NCBI GenBank assembly: GCA_033964015.1
Contig: CM066921.1
Coordinates: 24,347,355 to 24,411,354, forward strand
Direction: 5' to 3'
Source of the DNA: Scolanthus callimorphus
Taxonomy: Eukaryota > Cnidaria > Anthozoa > Actiniaria > Edwardsiidae
Length of the DNA stretch: 64,000 nucleotides
Part shown: positions 21,176-31,805 of the stretch, in pieces
Numbering within the stretch: position 1 is the stretch's first letter
Layout of the letters: every line of letters starts with the position of its first letter
The notes under the pieces: generated by a model
What the model was told of the DNA's origin: nothing
What the model saw: the letters and a program-made list of their open reading frames with translations, nothing else
The model's database searches: none
Position numbers and translations under genes: made by a program

Positions 21176-21429
21176 CTGTGATTCAGTGACTGAGCACATA
21201 AACATATTTTGAATGGAGCTAATTGGTGTAACAAGTAATTAAACTCCAAGCGTTGAAATCATTATTCAATGTGCGGCGGCGAGATAACAAAAAGACATGA
21301 TTCCACCAGTTCCTAATTTTCTTTTTTCGATACTATTTTCTTGTGGGAGACTTCAGCAAACATCTACCGAAATGTTCCTCCTCCACCTGCGCCACCGATA
21401 CATATCTTGGTTCTAGCCACCCTTGCGAA

Positions 21430-22025
21430 AATCAAAGTATTTAACATGTACTTAAACATTATTTAACTCTTATTTATACCACTATTTAACTCTTATTATA
21501 ACTTGTATTTGAACAGGTAATTGATCGGTAGTTGAACATTTTTGTTAAATACTTCTGATATTTAATAAGTACTTAACAGGAATTAACTCGTATTTAAACA
21601 CAATGAGATGGGGATACGTGTTCAAGTAAAAATGAAATACCGTATTTGACTGTTATTTGTTCGCACTTAATGTGCATTTAACGGTAAAATAAAGGTTAAA
21701 TGTGCTATTTAACTTGTATTTGAACACAATTACATTGAAAACAGCGTTCAATTAATGTTTAAATACAGTATTTGACTATTATTTGTTCGCACTTAATATG
21801 TATTTAACGGTAAAATAAAGGTTAAATATGCTATTTAACTGGTATTTGAAGACAGTTAGACAGAAAAGATCGTTCAAGTAAAGTTTAAATACAGTATTTA
21901 ACCGGTATTTGATCGCACTTAATGCGCATTTAACTGTTAAAAAGTAAGGGTTAAATAAAAAATGCACGAGCGCCGCGTGTTCAAGTAACGTTTAAATACC
22001 GGTATTTAACAGTTATTTTGTTTGA
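21430..22025. repeat. TTAAC-rich degenerate array with about 123-bp higher-order period
   Basis: Dozens of TATTTAAC, CTTAAC and ATTTGAAC motifs follow one another at about 12-bp steps. From about 21600 a longer unit of roughly 123 bp (containing ATTTGTTCGCACTTAAT and CGGTAAAATAAAGGTTAAAT) repeats three times. Non-coding. The same motif family forms the hairpin at 24830-25285. Confidence 0.75.
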
Positions 22026-23354
22026 GGTATAAAAAAACTGCAAATCTCTTCGGCATGAACACGCAATTCATCACCTCGTTTCAGTCAGATTTATCACTGA
22101 TTTGATCATGTTTCGATAGCGAGAATCAATAGCGCGCCTAGCGCAAACTTTCGGATGTACCAGACGCGTTTTATTGGTTACATGATCCGTAAAAACGTTA
22201 TAATCTAGGTGTTTAGTTTTGATTACCTTACAGTACAGTCGAGTCAAGTGAATTGTTGTGGCTGCGTCCTCTTCGCAATCATCGTCGGCACTTTTGGAAT
22301 CACATTTTCATCCAGCTTGAAGTGATCTTTTGCTGAGAGATTTTCACGGACAGAAACACGTGGATTGCCGGAGACTCGCTACGCGGCTACAGTTCAAAAT
22401 GCAAAATGTATTCTCCAAGAGCGTGCCAACTTGACGCGGCTCTGTTCGGTCCACCGAAGTATAAAGATGCAAGTTACCACGCAGTTTCAGCGGAGTGTTT
22501 ACTTATTAGCAAATAGATGGTCCGATTGGCCAAATTTGCCGGAAGAGGCATCAAGTTTCACGTTCAAGCGCCGTTAATTCCAGTACTGGTCAGTATCTGG
22601 TATCTTCGACTCGATCAAGCTAAATTGCAATCTGTTTCTCTGCCTTGAATGTTACACTAGTGGCTTCTTACACTCAATAAGCTTTGGTTTTGCCGGATCT
22701 CGGATACTACTAAAGGCTGAGGATTTTTAACGCAGAATTATCCTGGAAGCAGAGTATATTATGGTTCCGCAGCGAAAGCCGTACACACACATGCTTAACG
22801 GTTAGTGTCCATTCTATACACTGATTGTATAATAATTTAGATTTGTGTGCCGCTATCATATCGACCCACATCTATATTTTTCAATTATGAAATGAAGCTA
22901 AAAGCACTCGCCAATAGGTGAACTGATACTCGTAGGCAAAATAACCGCCAACGCGTGTACCAAACATTGAGCGCACGTGATGTTTGGGGGGAGACACAAG
23001 ATCGTTGTAAAATCATTAGCCGCGCTGGCCATGATGTAGCCAAGTAAAGCCATTACTTTATTGGTGAATTAGAGCATAGAATTGGACCGATGTCAGAGCA
23101 CGCGGTTTTCGTTGAGCTATATTAGAAAACCATTTAGGAATTTCTATGCAACGTTCAAAAGATTCAGCAGGATTCAGTGCTTGCGCCGAGTCATTTCCCA
23201 GGTCGGCGTCAGTATTGCGTTCCTTCGATCCTGTAGCATGCAATTTTCGTCTCCAGAAAACTTGCCGTACTAAAGCGCATTATTATAACTTTTACCATGA
23301 TATTGTTTTTGTATTCGATGTTCAGGGATGAAGCGATATTTGGGATTTTATAAC
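22026..23354. other. no recognisable gene
   Basis: I see short ORFs only, none with family similarity or exon borders, and no repeat structure. It could be intergenic or 5' regulatory sequence of the minus-strand gene at 16-21 kb. Confidence 0.3.
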
Positions 23355-23495
23355 TACTTACTAACCGAGAGTGAGGGCATTACGTGAAATATCAAACTGA
23401 GGTTTTGGCGTATCGACCGAGCGATAGCGAGGTTGATACGCCAAAACCGAGGTTTGATATTTCACGTAATGCCCGAACGGTCGAGGTTAGTAAGT
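23355..23495. repeat. near-perfect palindrome of 141 bp
   Basis: CTTACTAACC ... GCATTACGTGAAATATCAAAC ... GGTTTTGGCGTATC pairs with its complement on the right arm ending GGTTAGTAAG; about 20 nt form the loop. It abuts the element starting at 23498. A similar palindrome/element pairing occurs at 38512-39538. Confidence 0.85.
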
Positions 23496-23497
23496 TG

Positions 23498-24493
23498 TTT
23501 ATTATATGGCACTTTTTCTACAAACTTTTACGAACCGGAAGTCGATCGCCTCGTTCATTTTCCCGCCGAAATAACTCAGACACGCGCCCGCGTCGCGCTC
23601 GAGTTCATTCAGAGTTTTTCATTCTCTGAGTCAAACTGATAGAACAAACCTGTGTGTGCAAACCACGCCAGACTTGCTCTAAATCTCTTATGGATGTCAA
23701 ATACTTCGGAATCCTTTCTTCTACAGATATTTTATAATGTTGTTTAGTTATTTGTGAGAAACTTTTGAGGAAGTTACAGAAGTTTCAAACGGCAAGCAAC
23801 CGGGAAGTTGAGCTTAAGGCTCGACTTTTTTTTTAGCACCATTGGGGAAAACATTGCTCCTGTTGCACTAGGAAAAGGCTTTTAAAAAAATAAGGAAGAA
23901 GAGTTAAACCTGAAGAAGATATTTCACAAGCTATCCTCCAGAAAATTGCAATGGTTATTTTAGCCGGCTTTTGTGCAAAAGCAAACGTCAAGTAAGAATG
24001 AATTTAACTCGGAGATGGAGAGAGAAAGGAAATCAACGACTTCACTATCAGTTATCGGTAAGCACACAGTTTGAATTCTTTTCAGCTCTCAAGTTTCTTG
24101 AATTCCCAATAAAATTTTTAATTTACATGTAGCTTTTACCTTTTGCTGATCTTTTGACTCCCTTCACAGTTCTCATTTTCTCCTGATAGACTCGATTTCT
24201 TAAAGTAATTTTTGGCTCTGCTTTGCTTTTGTAAACAGGTCATTTCTGATATTCAGGCCTTTATTTTCCTCTTGTCACAAGTTAGATTTGTGTTATACTC
24301 TTTCAAGTATTCCTTGTTGTGAATTTCGCTGAAAATCTTTTTGAATTTATGTTATTTCAAGGAGATTAATTTTTGCCAGTCGTGAACTGCGAGCGGGCAT
24401 TAAGAATTTCCATAATGCCCGTGGGCATTACGGAGAGTTACGCCCGCTCGTTAGCCAATCAGAGCGCGCGTACTATCGTTGCCATATAATAAT
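23498..24493 (+). mobile_element. non-autonomous element, copy 1 (plus orientation)
   Basis: Inverted ends TTTATTATATGGCA and TGCCATATAATAA delimit about 1 kb. Near the right end is a hairpin of GCGAGCGGGC/GCCCGCTCG type and a CCAATCAGAGCGCG box. Internal blocks at 23528-23800 and 24000-24085 match 31205-31805 in reverse complement. A 31-bp block at 24033-24063 with a GTAAGC donor-like site is identical in both copies. No ORF survives. Confidence 0.6.
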
Positions 24494-24769
24494 GATATGT
24501 TATGCTTTTGTTAGATATTTATAAAGTTATTATGTTTTATTCACAACTGTGGGTTGTTTAATAAAATTTGCATCTGTATTCGATTTGCCCTTACCGCTTC
24601 AGCCGCTTGAGCATTGCCAGTTCTGTAAGTGATCAAATACTCTGTAAAATTCGACTGTGGTATTTTTTATGTGGTGGGATTTACTCGTAACTTGTTGATT
24701 TAATCGTTACATTTATTACAGTGATTTATGAATAAAGTTTTAATACTCTTCAAGTGCAGATTAAATACC

Positions 24770-25285
24770 ATGATTTACCCGTACAATTAAGGCATACAAA
24801 AAGAATCACTATAAAATAAATGTTAAATATTATAGCAATTAACTTGTACTTAACTACATGTACTTGAACTGTATTTGATCAAAAATTAACCTGTACTTAA
24901 CGAATACTTAACTTGCAATTAACCAGCATTTAATCTGCATTTAATACCCACTTAACATGTATTTAACATATAATTAACTCATACTTTTTATACCCTTATT
25001 TAACATGTATTTAACTATTAGTATTTAATGTGTATTTTGCAGATTCATTTCTACAATTGAAAAAATACAAGTTAAATACCGTAGTTAAATACAGATTAAA
25101 TAAGGGTACGAAAAGTACAGGTTAAATGCATGTTAAATATGGGTTAAGTAGAGATTAAATGCTAATTAAATGCTGGTTAATTACAAGTTAAGACATGGTT
25201 AAGTACGGGTTAATTTTCTGTTCAAATACAGTTCAAGTACAGGCAGTTAAGTACATGTTAAGTACAGGTTAATTACACTGTATAA
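24770..25285. repeat. long imperfect hairpin built of phased TTAAC motifs
   Basis: The left arm (about 24830-25030) carries TTAAC or TTAAT motifs at steps of 10-12 bp (for example 24886, 24898, 24908, 24919, 24930, 24940, 24952, 24963, 24973). The right arm (about 25070-25275) is their approximate reverse complement (GTTAA motifs). Non-coding. The overall shape is that of a MITE with very long, internally repetitive inverted ends. Confidence 0.8.
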
Positions 25286-25559
25286 ACGCGTGTTATTCGT
25301 CTCCTTGCACAACTCAGCCTGCCAATGCACATTCAATTTTAAGTCGAAGTTACGACGAGAATGCAAGGAAAATTCGACAGCCAAGTGTCTGGAACCCGGA
25401 GCGGGGGACTCTTCTATTTTCTCCAGATAGGTACCTGTTAGAGGTCCGTTCTAGCAAATCACACTTGTTGGTAGCCTAAGTTTCAGACGTATTTTCCGTC
25501 GAAAAACATTCCGTCGAAAAACATACGAGAGAAAATTACGAGGTAAAATACGTCTTGTT

Positions 25560-25680
25560 GGTACTTTTTAGGGAATCCTTTTTAGGGTGTAAATCAACTA
25601 AGCGACGCCATGTTTGGTACCTTTTAGGCGTAAAATTGAAAGTTCCCGACGGGCACCCCCGCCCCCAAATAGGGGAGTGT
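25560..25680. repeat. fragment of the poly-G MITE family
   Basis: TTTTAGGCGTAAAATTGAAA and CCCGACGGGCACCCCC resemble the right arm of the MITE at 40949-41343. Truncated. Confidence 0.45.
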
Positions 25681-25982
25681 CTGGAATGTGCTAGTTGCTC
25701 GCCCTGGCAATTGTTGGCTCTTGACAGGAGAAACTCCGGGAAGCTTATCGCGAATTATACAACGAGTAAGAGTAGATGTCGAGGCGCGCGTATTGGACCC
25801 ACTGAATCCTAGAAGGCGTGAAAGACGCACAAGACCATATTCGCTTTGTTTTCAAGATAGAGTTTTACTCTGCTTCTTCTGGCTAAGGATTTGCAGCCAG
25901 TAATTTGGCATATTACTCAGTAATGTCAGCGATACGATCTACGCGATCATCCCCATTTCATACCAACATTATTTTCATCGGC

Positions 25983-26350
25983 ACGTAGATGGATAGACGA
26001 AAATGGATGGGAAAGGGGGGAAACGAATTTGAACAGTTTCCCAATGCTGTCTGGACGGTCGCAATTCAAATAAACCGCCCCCAGGGTGAGTTACATGGAT
26101 TGTTCTACAGGCGAGATCGAGGATTTCACTTCCTCGACTTTAACGCTGTCGTGGACAATGACGGTTATTTTAGGTTTGTGAGAGGTGGTTTTCTCGGGCA
26201 CGCAACTGATGCGGAGACATTCGGGCGTCTACCTCCGATGGGCTTCCACCTCCACCTGCCCCCCCCCCCCCCCGAGATGCTTATCTCCTAGCAGATGGCG
26301 GATATCCTGCTATCGAACTACTTCTGGCGCCTTCCAAGCGTCCTAGAGGG
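25983..26350 (+). pseudogene. PIF/Harbinger-type transposase fragment
   Basis: The frame WTVAIQINRPQ...FYRRDRGFHFLDFNAVVDNDGYFRFVRGGFLGHATDAETF matches the DDE nuclease core layout of Harbinger transposases (HARBI1-like), in which the G-F-H and the VD-x-GYF-R-F regions surround the second acidic residue. After a run of C at about 26260-26273 the reading continues only in another frame, as AYLLADGGYPAIELLLAP, where a catalytic Asp would lie. Upstream and downstream parts are missing or unrecognisable, so it is a relic with a one-frame shift in a homopolymer. It may have served MITEs with TTA targets such as the one at 32832-33665 (inference). Confidence 0.75.
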
Positions 26351-26882
26351 CGGCATGCACTTGTGCCTCGCGCGCTAACATAGAATCGGGACGAGCGAAC
26401 TACATGTAGAAAATCGCATAGGACATATTCCAATTCATCGCAGCGTTCCTCGAAGTTAAGAGCGGGAAGATTTTGATTACAGAAGCAGTTTGCGTGTTTG
26501 TTTACGTATGTTGTAGTCGCCCTTACAAATAGGCGCCGTACGTTAATAACGCGCACACGGAAAGGTTTGCGCCAGTCCTGTAATGTGAAAACAGGCAAAA
26601 GGCAAAGAATTTTAATTCTAGAAAATCAAAGTATATTATGTTACGTTACATTAATTTTATCTGTAAATTGTCATCCAACGCTTTTGAAAAAAAAATAAAA
26701 AGTGTCTTGTCACGGTGGCGGGTACATGTTTAGTCCGCGCTCTTCAACCAAACAGGAACATGACTTTCAATCATACGTTCAGCCTCCAGTCTTATCATGA
26801 GCCGTTCAGAATTTAAAAACAAAGGATGGCGTCGGATTTTCTCTTGTTGTAATTAGCTACGTACGGCGCATGATTAGACCCG

Positions 26883-27221
26883 TCAACTGGGTAAATAGAG
26901 TCTAGTGATGACGGAATCTCGGCGGGGAGGAGGGGGGGCACTTGGGCCTGGTGGCTGGATATCGCATAATTCTTCCGAAGCTTCATTATTCATAGGATCT
27001 GCGTTTTCTGTCTTCTTGGTCTTTTTGTTATTCATGATCAACTCTTCCGCCGTGTGGGACGGACCATTTAATATTTGATGGGAGAGTGGCAAATTTTTTT
27101 GGCTCGAAATTTTTTTCGCGTCCAGTTTTGCTGCTCGATTAGAATGTGACTGTGCTCGATTTATTTCCTGTATTTGTCTTTTTAGGGTTTGAGAATTACT
27201 TAAATTTAATTTCGCCGTCAA
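26883..27221 (-). CDS. weak ORF, polar and proline-rich, unrecognised
   Basis: A 112-codon minus-strand frame encodes a lysine- and asparagine-rich, probably disordered peptide ending in a GPSAPPPPRRDS segment. No domain, no signal peptide and no clear splice borders. It may be a chance frame; the flanks 26351-26882 and 27222-27998 carry nothing I can assign. Confidence 0.2.
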   Translation of the reverse strand: MTAKLNLSNSQTLKRQIQEINRAQSHSNRAAKLDAKKISSQKNLPLSHQILNGPSHTAEELIMNNKKTKKTENADPMNNEASEELCDIQPPGPSAPPPPRRDSVITRLYLPS

Positions 27222-27998
27222 AACGACAATTGATCACTTCAATAAAGTACGATTTCAAGCTCTCCTGTTATGTTAGCATTTCGCGAAATTGGCATGTTTA
27301 TAGCATCCGGAACAGTTCGGGTTTTTGGTACGTCACCGGACCGCTTTGTAAAGTTTCATTTTCCTTCTAACTAAACAAAGGCGTGGCTATATATTCCAGA
27401 GGCCGCCAGGCAGTGGCGGGTCCACGAGGGGCCACACATTTACGAACGAGGGCTGACCAACTGAGTAGTTTACTTGTATGGTTTCTCGAAGCTCGTCGCG
27501 ATGTTGAAAACTAACGAGGTTAGTGAAATTCTCACTCTGAAGAAATGGAGGAACTGAAAAAAAAAACATGTCACGGAAACTTTCCAATTATTAATCATAG
27601 CCCAGTACAATTTTAGTTTGTAAATACTACACCACAACATCCCCTTTTATGAGCGCGAAGCTGCTGCGATTTTGGACGTATCAGTTGAAAGTAAGTAATC
27701 CTTTATTTACCATTTCCTGACAGTAAATTTACTTCAATTTTGAACAGAAAGCTAAGACACTTGGCAAGTGCGCATCGCGAGCCGACCAAAAAAACACTCT
27801 ATTTATAAAGTCATCAGGTTCGGCCCTAAAAAATAGTAATCAGGAGAGAGTTTGAGAGTCAGCTTGCTCGATTCTTTTTCGCCACCAGCTTTGCTTGCGC
27901 GATATATTTTTTCTAGGTCATGGGAGGCTTGCTCGAATTTTTTTCTTGGAATCTGAGAATCAAGAAGTTATGCACGAGTGATCACAATAGTTCACCAC

Positions 27999-28396
27999 AA
28001 TAGAGTCCTAAAGTGATGACGTCACAAAAACAAAATTTTCGATTTAGCAATATTTGTTCCTTGATTTCGAAAGGGCATATCGATTGAAAGCTACACACCA
28101 AAAATGAGGTGAATCGGTTGAAACGCGACCGAGATATGGCCCGCTCAATACATAATTTTCTTTAACAAATCACTGTATTTTGAACTCAGTTCATAACTTT
28201 ATGAACTGAACCAAAAATACAGTGATTTGTTAAAGAAAATTATGTATTCAGCGGGCCATATCTCGGTCGCGTTTCAACCGATTCACCTCATTTTTGGTGT
28301 GTAGCTTTCAATCGATATGCCCTTTCGAAATCAAGGAACAAATATTGCTAAATCGAAGTTTTTCAAATTTGTGACGTCACACTTTAGGACTCTATT
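27999..28396. mobile_element. 398-bp palindromic MITE, TA target
   Basis: Arms of about 170-190 bp are close to perfect reverse complements: TAGAGTCCTAAAGTGATGAC at the left end pairs with the sequence ending CTTTAGGACTCTA. TA lies at both tips (28001-28002 and 28394-28395), as expected for Tc1/mariner-type targets. Transcripts would fold into a long hairpin. Confidence 0.85.
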
Positions 28397-28458
28397 AAGC
28401 GAACAAAAGATCGAGGCATTTGCATAATAGCACAGACCCTCTGTCTTTCACACCTTAG

Positions 28459-28720
28459 CACAGAGGATACAGAAAAACTCTATTAGGTGTATTATTTAAT
28501 TATTTATTTATTAAATATTTGTTTGTCTGTTGCATGCTTTTACAACCACAGCAACATTTATTACATTAGGTGTATATTTTATTGAATATTTTTGTGAACC
28601 AAAAACCTCATAGATGCTGCTCAAAGTGGCCGAAGAATTAATTTCTGCATGATTTTCCTCACTTGACAGTATGTTTAAACTATTGACACATAAAATACAA
28701 TATAAAATACACCTAATGAG
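28459..28720. repeat. small inverted-repeat element and dispersed repeat
   Basis: ATTAGGTGTATATTTTATTG (28566) is complementary to CAATATAAAATACACCTAAT (about 28697-28716), giving an element of roughly 150 bp. It is joined to the repeat shared with 21056-21175. Confidence 0.6.
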
Positions 28721-29028
28721 CATACCTTTTGCAGTTTGAGTGAGTTTGAGTTGTTTTTGCTGTCTTCAGTCTGACACTATGGAATTAAGGGTATATATTT
28801 TTTAAACTGTGAAATTGATAAATGGTTTTAATTTTAATTGTTCTTGCTCGCCCTTACCTTAGCTCTTTTCCGTGGTGCCTGCCATATATACCGGGGGTGA
28901 CTCACAAATTGCTTGTCTGCACTGCTGGCACAGGAGTTACACCATCGGGTTCCCGGTCTGTAGTTCTCTAGGCCTTCTCCAATGCTGTCAAATACGGGAT
29001 AAAACCGGGGTGGGATGGGCTTCGGGCT

Positions 29029-29307
29029 TACCACTGTATGCATTGCTACGCGACTTCAAAATTCAATGTTGCGATGGGCGATTGGTGATTTTTAGCCGTC
29101 AATCAAACCAAAACGCTGGATTCGGTCGCTTCAGTGGCTCAAAATTGATTGCCATATCAACCAAAATGGTTTTAAGCTATCCTCTGTCTTCCTTAGCTCG
29201 AATTTTAACTTTCTGGTTCAAGAAAATTAACGTTACAGTTCCTTTGCCGAGAATCGCCAATCGCAACAGTGAATTTTGAAGGTCGCGTAGCAATGCATAC
29301 AGTGGTA
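29029..29307. mobile_element. TA-flanked MITE with about 58-bp inverted ends
   Basis: Body 29031-29305 (275 bp), TA at 29029-29030 and 29306-29307. Ends read CCACTGTATGCATTGCTACG and the complement. Tc1/mariner-like by target. A solo end is at 832-856. Confidence 0.85.
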
Positions 29308-29377
29308 ACACTGTTGAGTGTAAAGTCAATGGACACGAACATCTGTTGTTTTGACGTCGGACTTCGTCCCAGTGCAG

Positions 29378-29599
29378 TCAGCAAACTTGACTGCTTTCCG
29401 GTAAGTTAGCGACCCTGGCAAGCTCTTGGCTCACGAAATACAATTTTCCATTGCATCTCTTGCCATTTCTTGTTTTTTCACTTTTCTTACAAGGATTTTC
29501 GAGGTCTTTATCGTTCCCTGCACCCGAAAAACAGCTCACACAAAATGTAAGCATAACAACAATGGCGACGTGCGAGCGATACATTTTAACTTTGTCCAT
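29378..29599 (-). CDS. putative secreted small protein or first exon
   Basis: The minus-strand frame from the ATG at 29599 (alternative ATG at 29584) encodes 73 residues. MYRSHVAIVVMLTFCVSCFSG fits a signal peptide (basic start, hydrophobic core, small residues at the end); it is followed by a polar stretch with NPCKKSEKTRNGKRCNGKLYF and few cysteines. A weak donor-like AGG/GTCGCT follows the LAR codons, so it may be exon 1 of a longer secreted or membrane protein. No family recognised. The upstream-extended frame to 29704 lacks support. Confidence 0.4.
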   Translation of the reverse strand: MDKVKMYRSHVAIVVMLTFCVSCFSGAGNDKDLENPCKKSEKTRNGKRCNGKLYFVSQELARVANLPESSQVC

Positions 29600-29954
29600 G
29601 ATTTTCGCTTTGGGTGCAGGCCTGAAAGTACAAGGTGCAAAAGTTTGAAGAAAGATAAAACTATTTTGGAGTTGCTGTGAATTCCTCAGCTTAAGTTTGA
29701 TCACTGTTGCTTAAGTTTTTCAAATCTCGCGGCCGGAAACTGAGATTTCTGTTTTTACCAAACAATTTCAATGGGGGAAGAGAGAGGACAATTTCACAGG
29801 AAGTGAAGTTTCAGCGCGTGCGTAGTACATTTTGCCGCGGTGTCACTTCGACCCCTTTGCGATCCTTTGCGATATTCAGGTATTGGGTACCCTGTGGAGT
29901 TGATATCACACTCTATTTGCGATCATTTGTTATCATTTGGACGCTTTTTTCTTA

Positions 29955-30449
29955 GGTATGGTGCTCCGCTCTTCGGCCGCTAAGGAGCTTCGCTATTAAT
30001 CCAAATAGTATGCCTACGGGGGTCCCGTCATGGGCATGGTCAGGGGCGGGTCTCTTGTTTAAAGAACTTGACTTAAAGCGCTGCAAGAGAGAGTTAGCAA
30101 CCCGTAAAGGGAAGCCATTCCAAGAGAAGAAGGACTTCACCTTGGCCAACTGTGCTTCTACTTAATTGTTAGACACGCAAATACGATAAATGCGGCAAAC
30201 AAGAGACCCCGCCCAAGCTTTTTTGGCCCAAGGGACAGAACTATTAGAGTTGGTGTATAGACGGGTGAATGTGTCTTTTCTATAAATTGACAGACCGTCC
30301 TGATAAATGTCTATATCTAAAAAGTGAGGAGTGACATTTTCAAAAGCATCGAAAGTAAAACGGATGTTAAGATAAAATTTGTGAAATTCGGAGAGAATAT
30401 CAGGTATAGAGTTAGGCTTCACTAGAACAAGAGTGTCATCGACTCTCAA
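29955..30449 (-). pseudogene. second Penelope-like RT fragment
   Basis: The minus-strand frame opens with VDDTLVLVKP (RT catalytic DD box), then FYLNIRFTFDAFENVTPHFLDIDIY and WAKKAWAG, the thumb-side pattern of Penelope-like RT. A TAA near 30162 interrupts the frame, which then continues with KVKSFFSWNGFPLRVANSLL. Parts before the DD box and the GIY-YIG domain are not found. It is clearly different in sequence from the copy at 7.4-10.2 kb, so it belongs to another lineage. Confidence 0.75.
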
Positions 30450-31204
30450 GTGTTTGATATATTACTTTCAATGTACCTATCTTAAAAACAGACGAAATGA
30501 GAACACATTCGCCGAAGGACCCCTTGAATCTTTCCCCATACCATTAATATCTTATTCAATTGTTATTTATTTCTAAATATTTTTTATGAAATAAGATATC
30601 GTTTGACACCTTTTTTAATCTGCTCTGTACTAATTCCTTGTGTGCTTGGCCCTTTTTGCCAGATACTTTGTATCAGTCTGGTAGTCCAAAAAGATAATAT
30701 ATAGATTTAGGCAATGCCCAAAAGCGGAACTCCAATCATACACACCCCACGTCTTACTCACAGGGAGCTCACCTTTACAGTTTAAATCAAGAAAATTCAT
30801 GTTACCAATGATAGTATTAGCGCGTTCTGATATGCTAACAAGTCGCAGTTCACGACCGACAAAAGATAATCTCCTTGAAATAAAAATGAAAAATAAGATT
30901 TTCAGCGAAATCCACAACAAAGAATACTTGACATAGTATTTGTCTCATTGTACTAACTAAATCTAACATGTGACAAAGGAAAATCAAGGCTAGAATATCA
31001 GAAATGACCTGTTTACATAAGACAAAGCAGGGCCAAAAAGTCAAGCTTACTCAAAACTATAATTCGAGTTTAGCCGGAGAAAAAGAAACCTTGAGGGGGC
31101 CAACTAAAGTAGCAAAACGTAAAAGTTACATGTAAAGTCAGAATTTTCTCATCAGGAATGCAATAAACTTGGAAGCTAAAAATATAAATAGCATAAGAAG
31201 CAAT

Positions 31205-31805
31205 TTCAAGCTTTGTGCTTACCGATAACTGATAGTGAAGTCGTTTCTTTCCTAAGAAAAGTCTCCGTCGTGTTGAGTTGAATTCATTCTTACTTGGCAA
31301 GCTTTTGCACAAAGCCAATTTTCCTAAATATATTATTCGGCTAAAACCATTGCAATTTTATGTTATTGTCAATCCTGTTCAATCCAGTTCTGGCTCTCTG
31401 TTCGTAGATCTCATATGAGTATTCGAAGAACACGTCGTTTGCAGCTTTTACGAAAGAAACTGTTGTTTTTCTTCAGAAGAACGCCGAAGTCTTGCTTCGC
31501 CGTGGGCCGGGTATTCTGCAATCTAGCCTTTGAATCTTTTGGAACTCCCTCATAGTTTCTCCAAAATTACTAAACAATATTATGAAATATCGGCGAAGGA
31601 ATCGAATCCGAAGTATTTTGACAATCATTAGAGAATTCTTTTGAGCAAATTTGGCGTGGTTCGCACCCACGAGTTTGTCTCAGTTTGACTCAACAAAAAT
31701 TTCGTCTGAATGAACTCGAGTGAGCCGACGCGGGCGCGTGTGTTTTGTGAGTTTTTTCGGCGGGAAAATGAAGGAGCGACTTCCGGTCCGTGTCCTCTGC
31801 CAAGC
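31205..31805 (-). mobile_element. non-autonomous element, copy 2 (minus orientation)
   Basis: Reverse complement of this segment aligns with 23528-24085: ACCGGAAGTCG, ATTTTCCCGCCGAA, CGCGCCCGCGTCG, TCGAGTTCATTCAGA and AACCACGCCA occur in the same order, and a 31-bp block (31215-31245) is identical. Indels are common elsewhere. The outer ends are not recognised here, so limits are approximate. The flanking 30450-31204 and 31806-32828 show no gene. Confidence 0.6.

Noticed and set aside
21779..21967. ORF in the TTAAC array
   Set aside because: Open only because the array is AT-rich and periodic; no coding texture.
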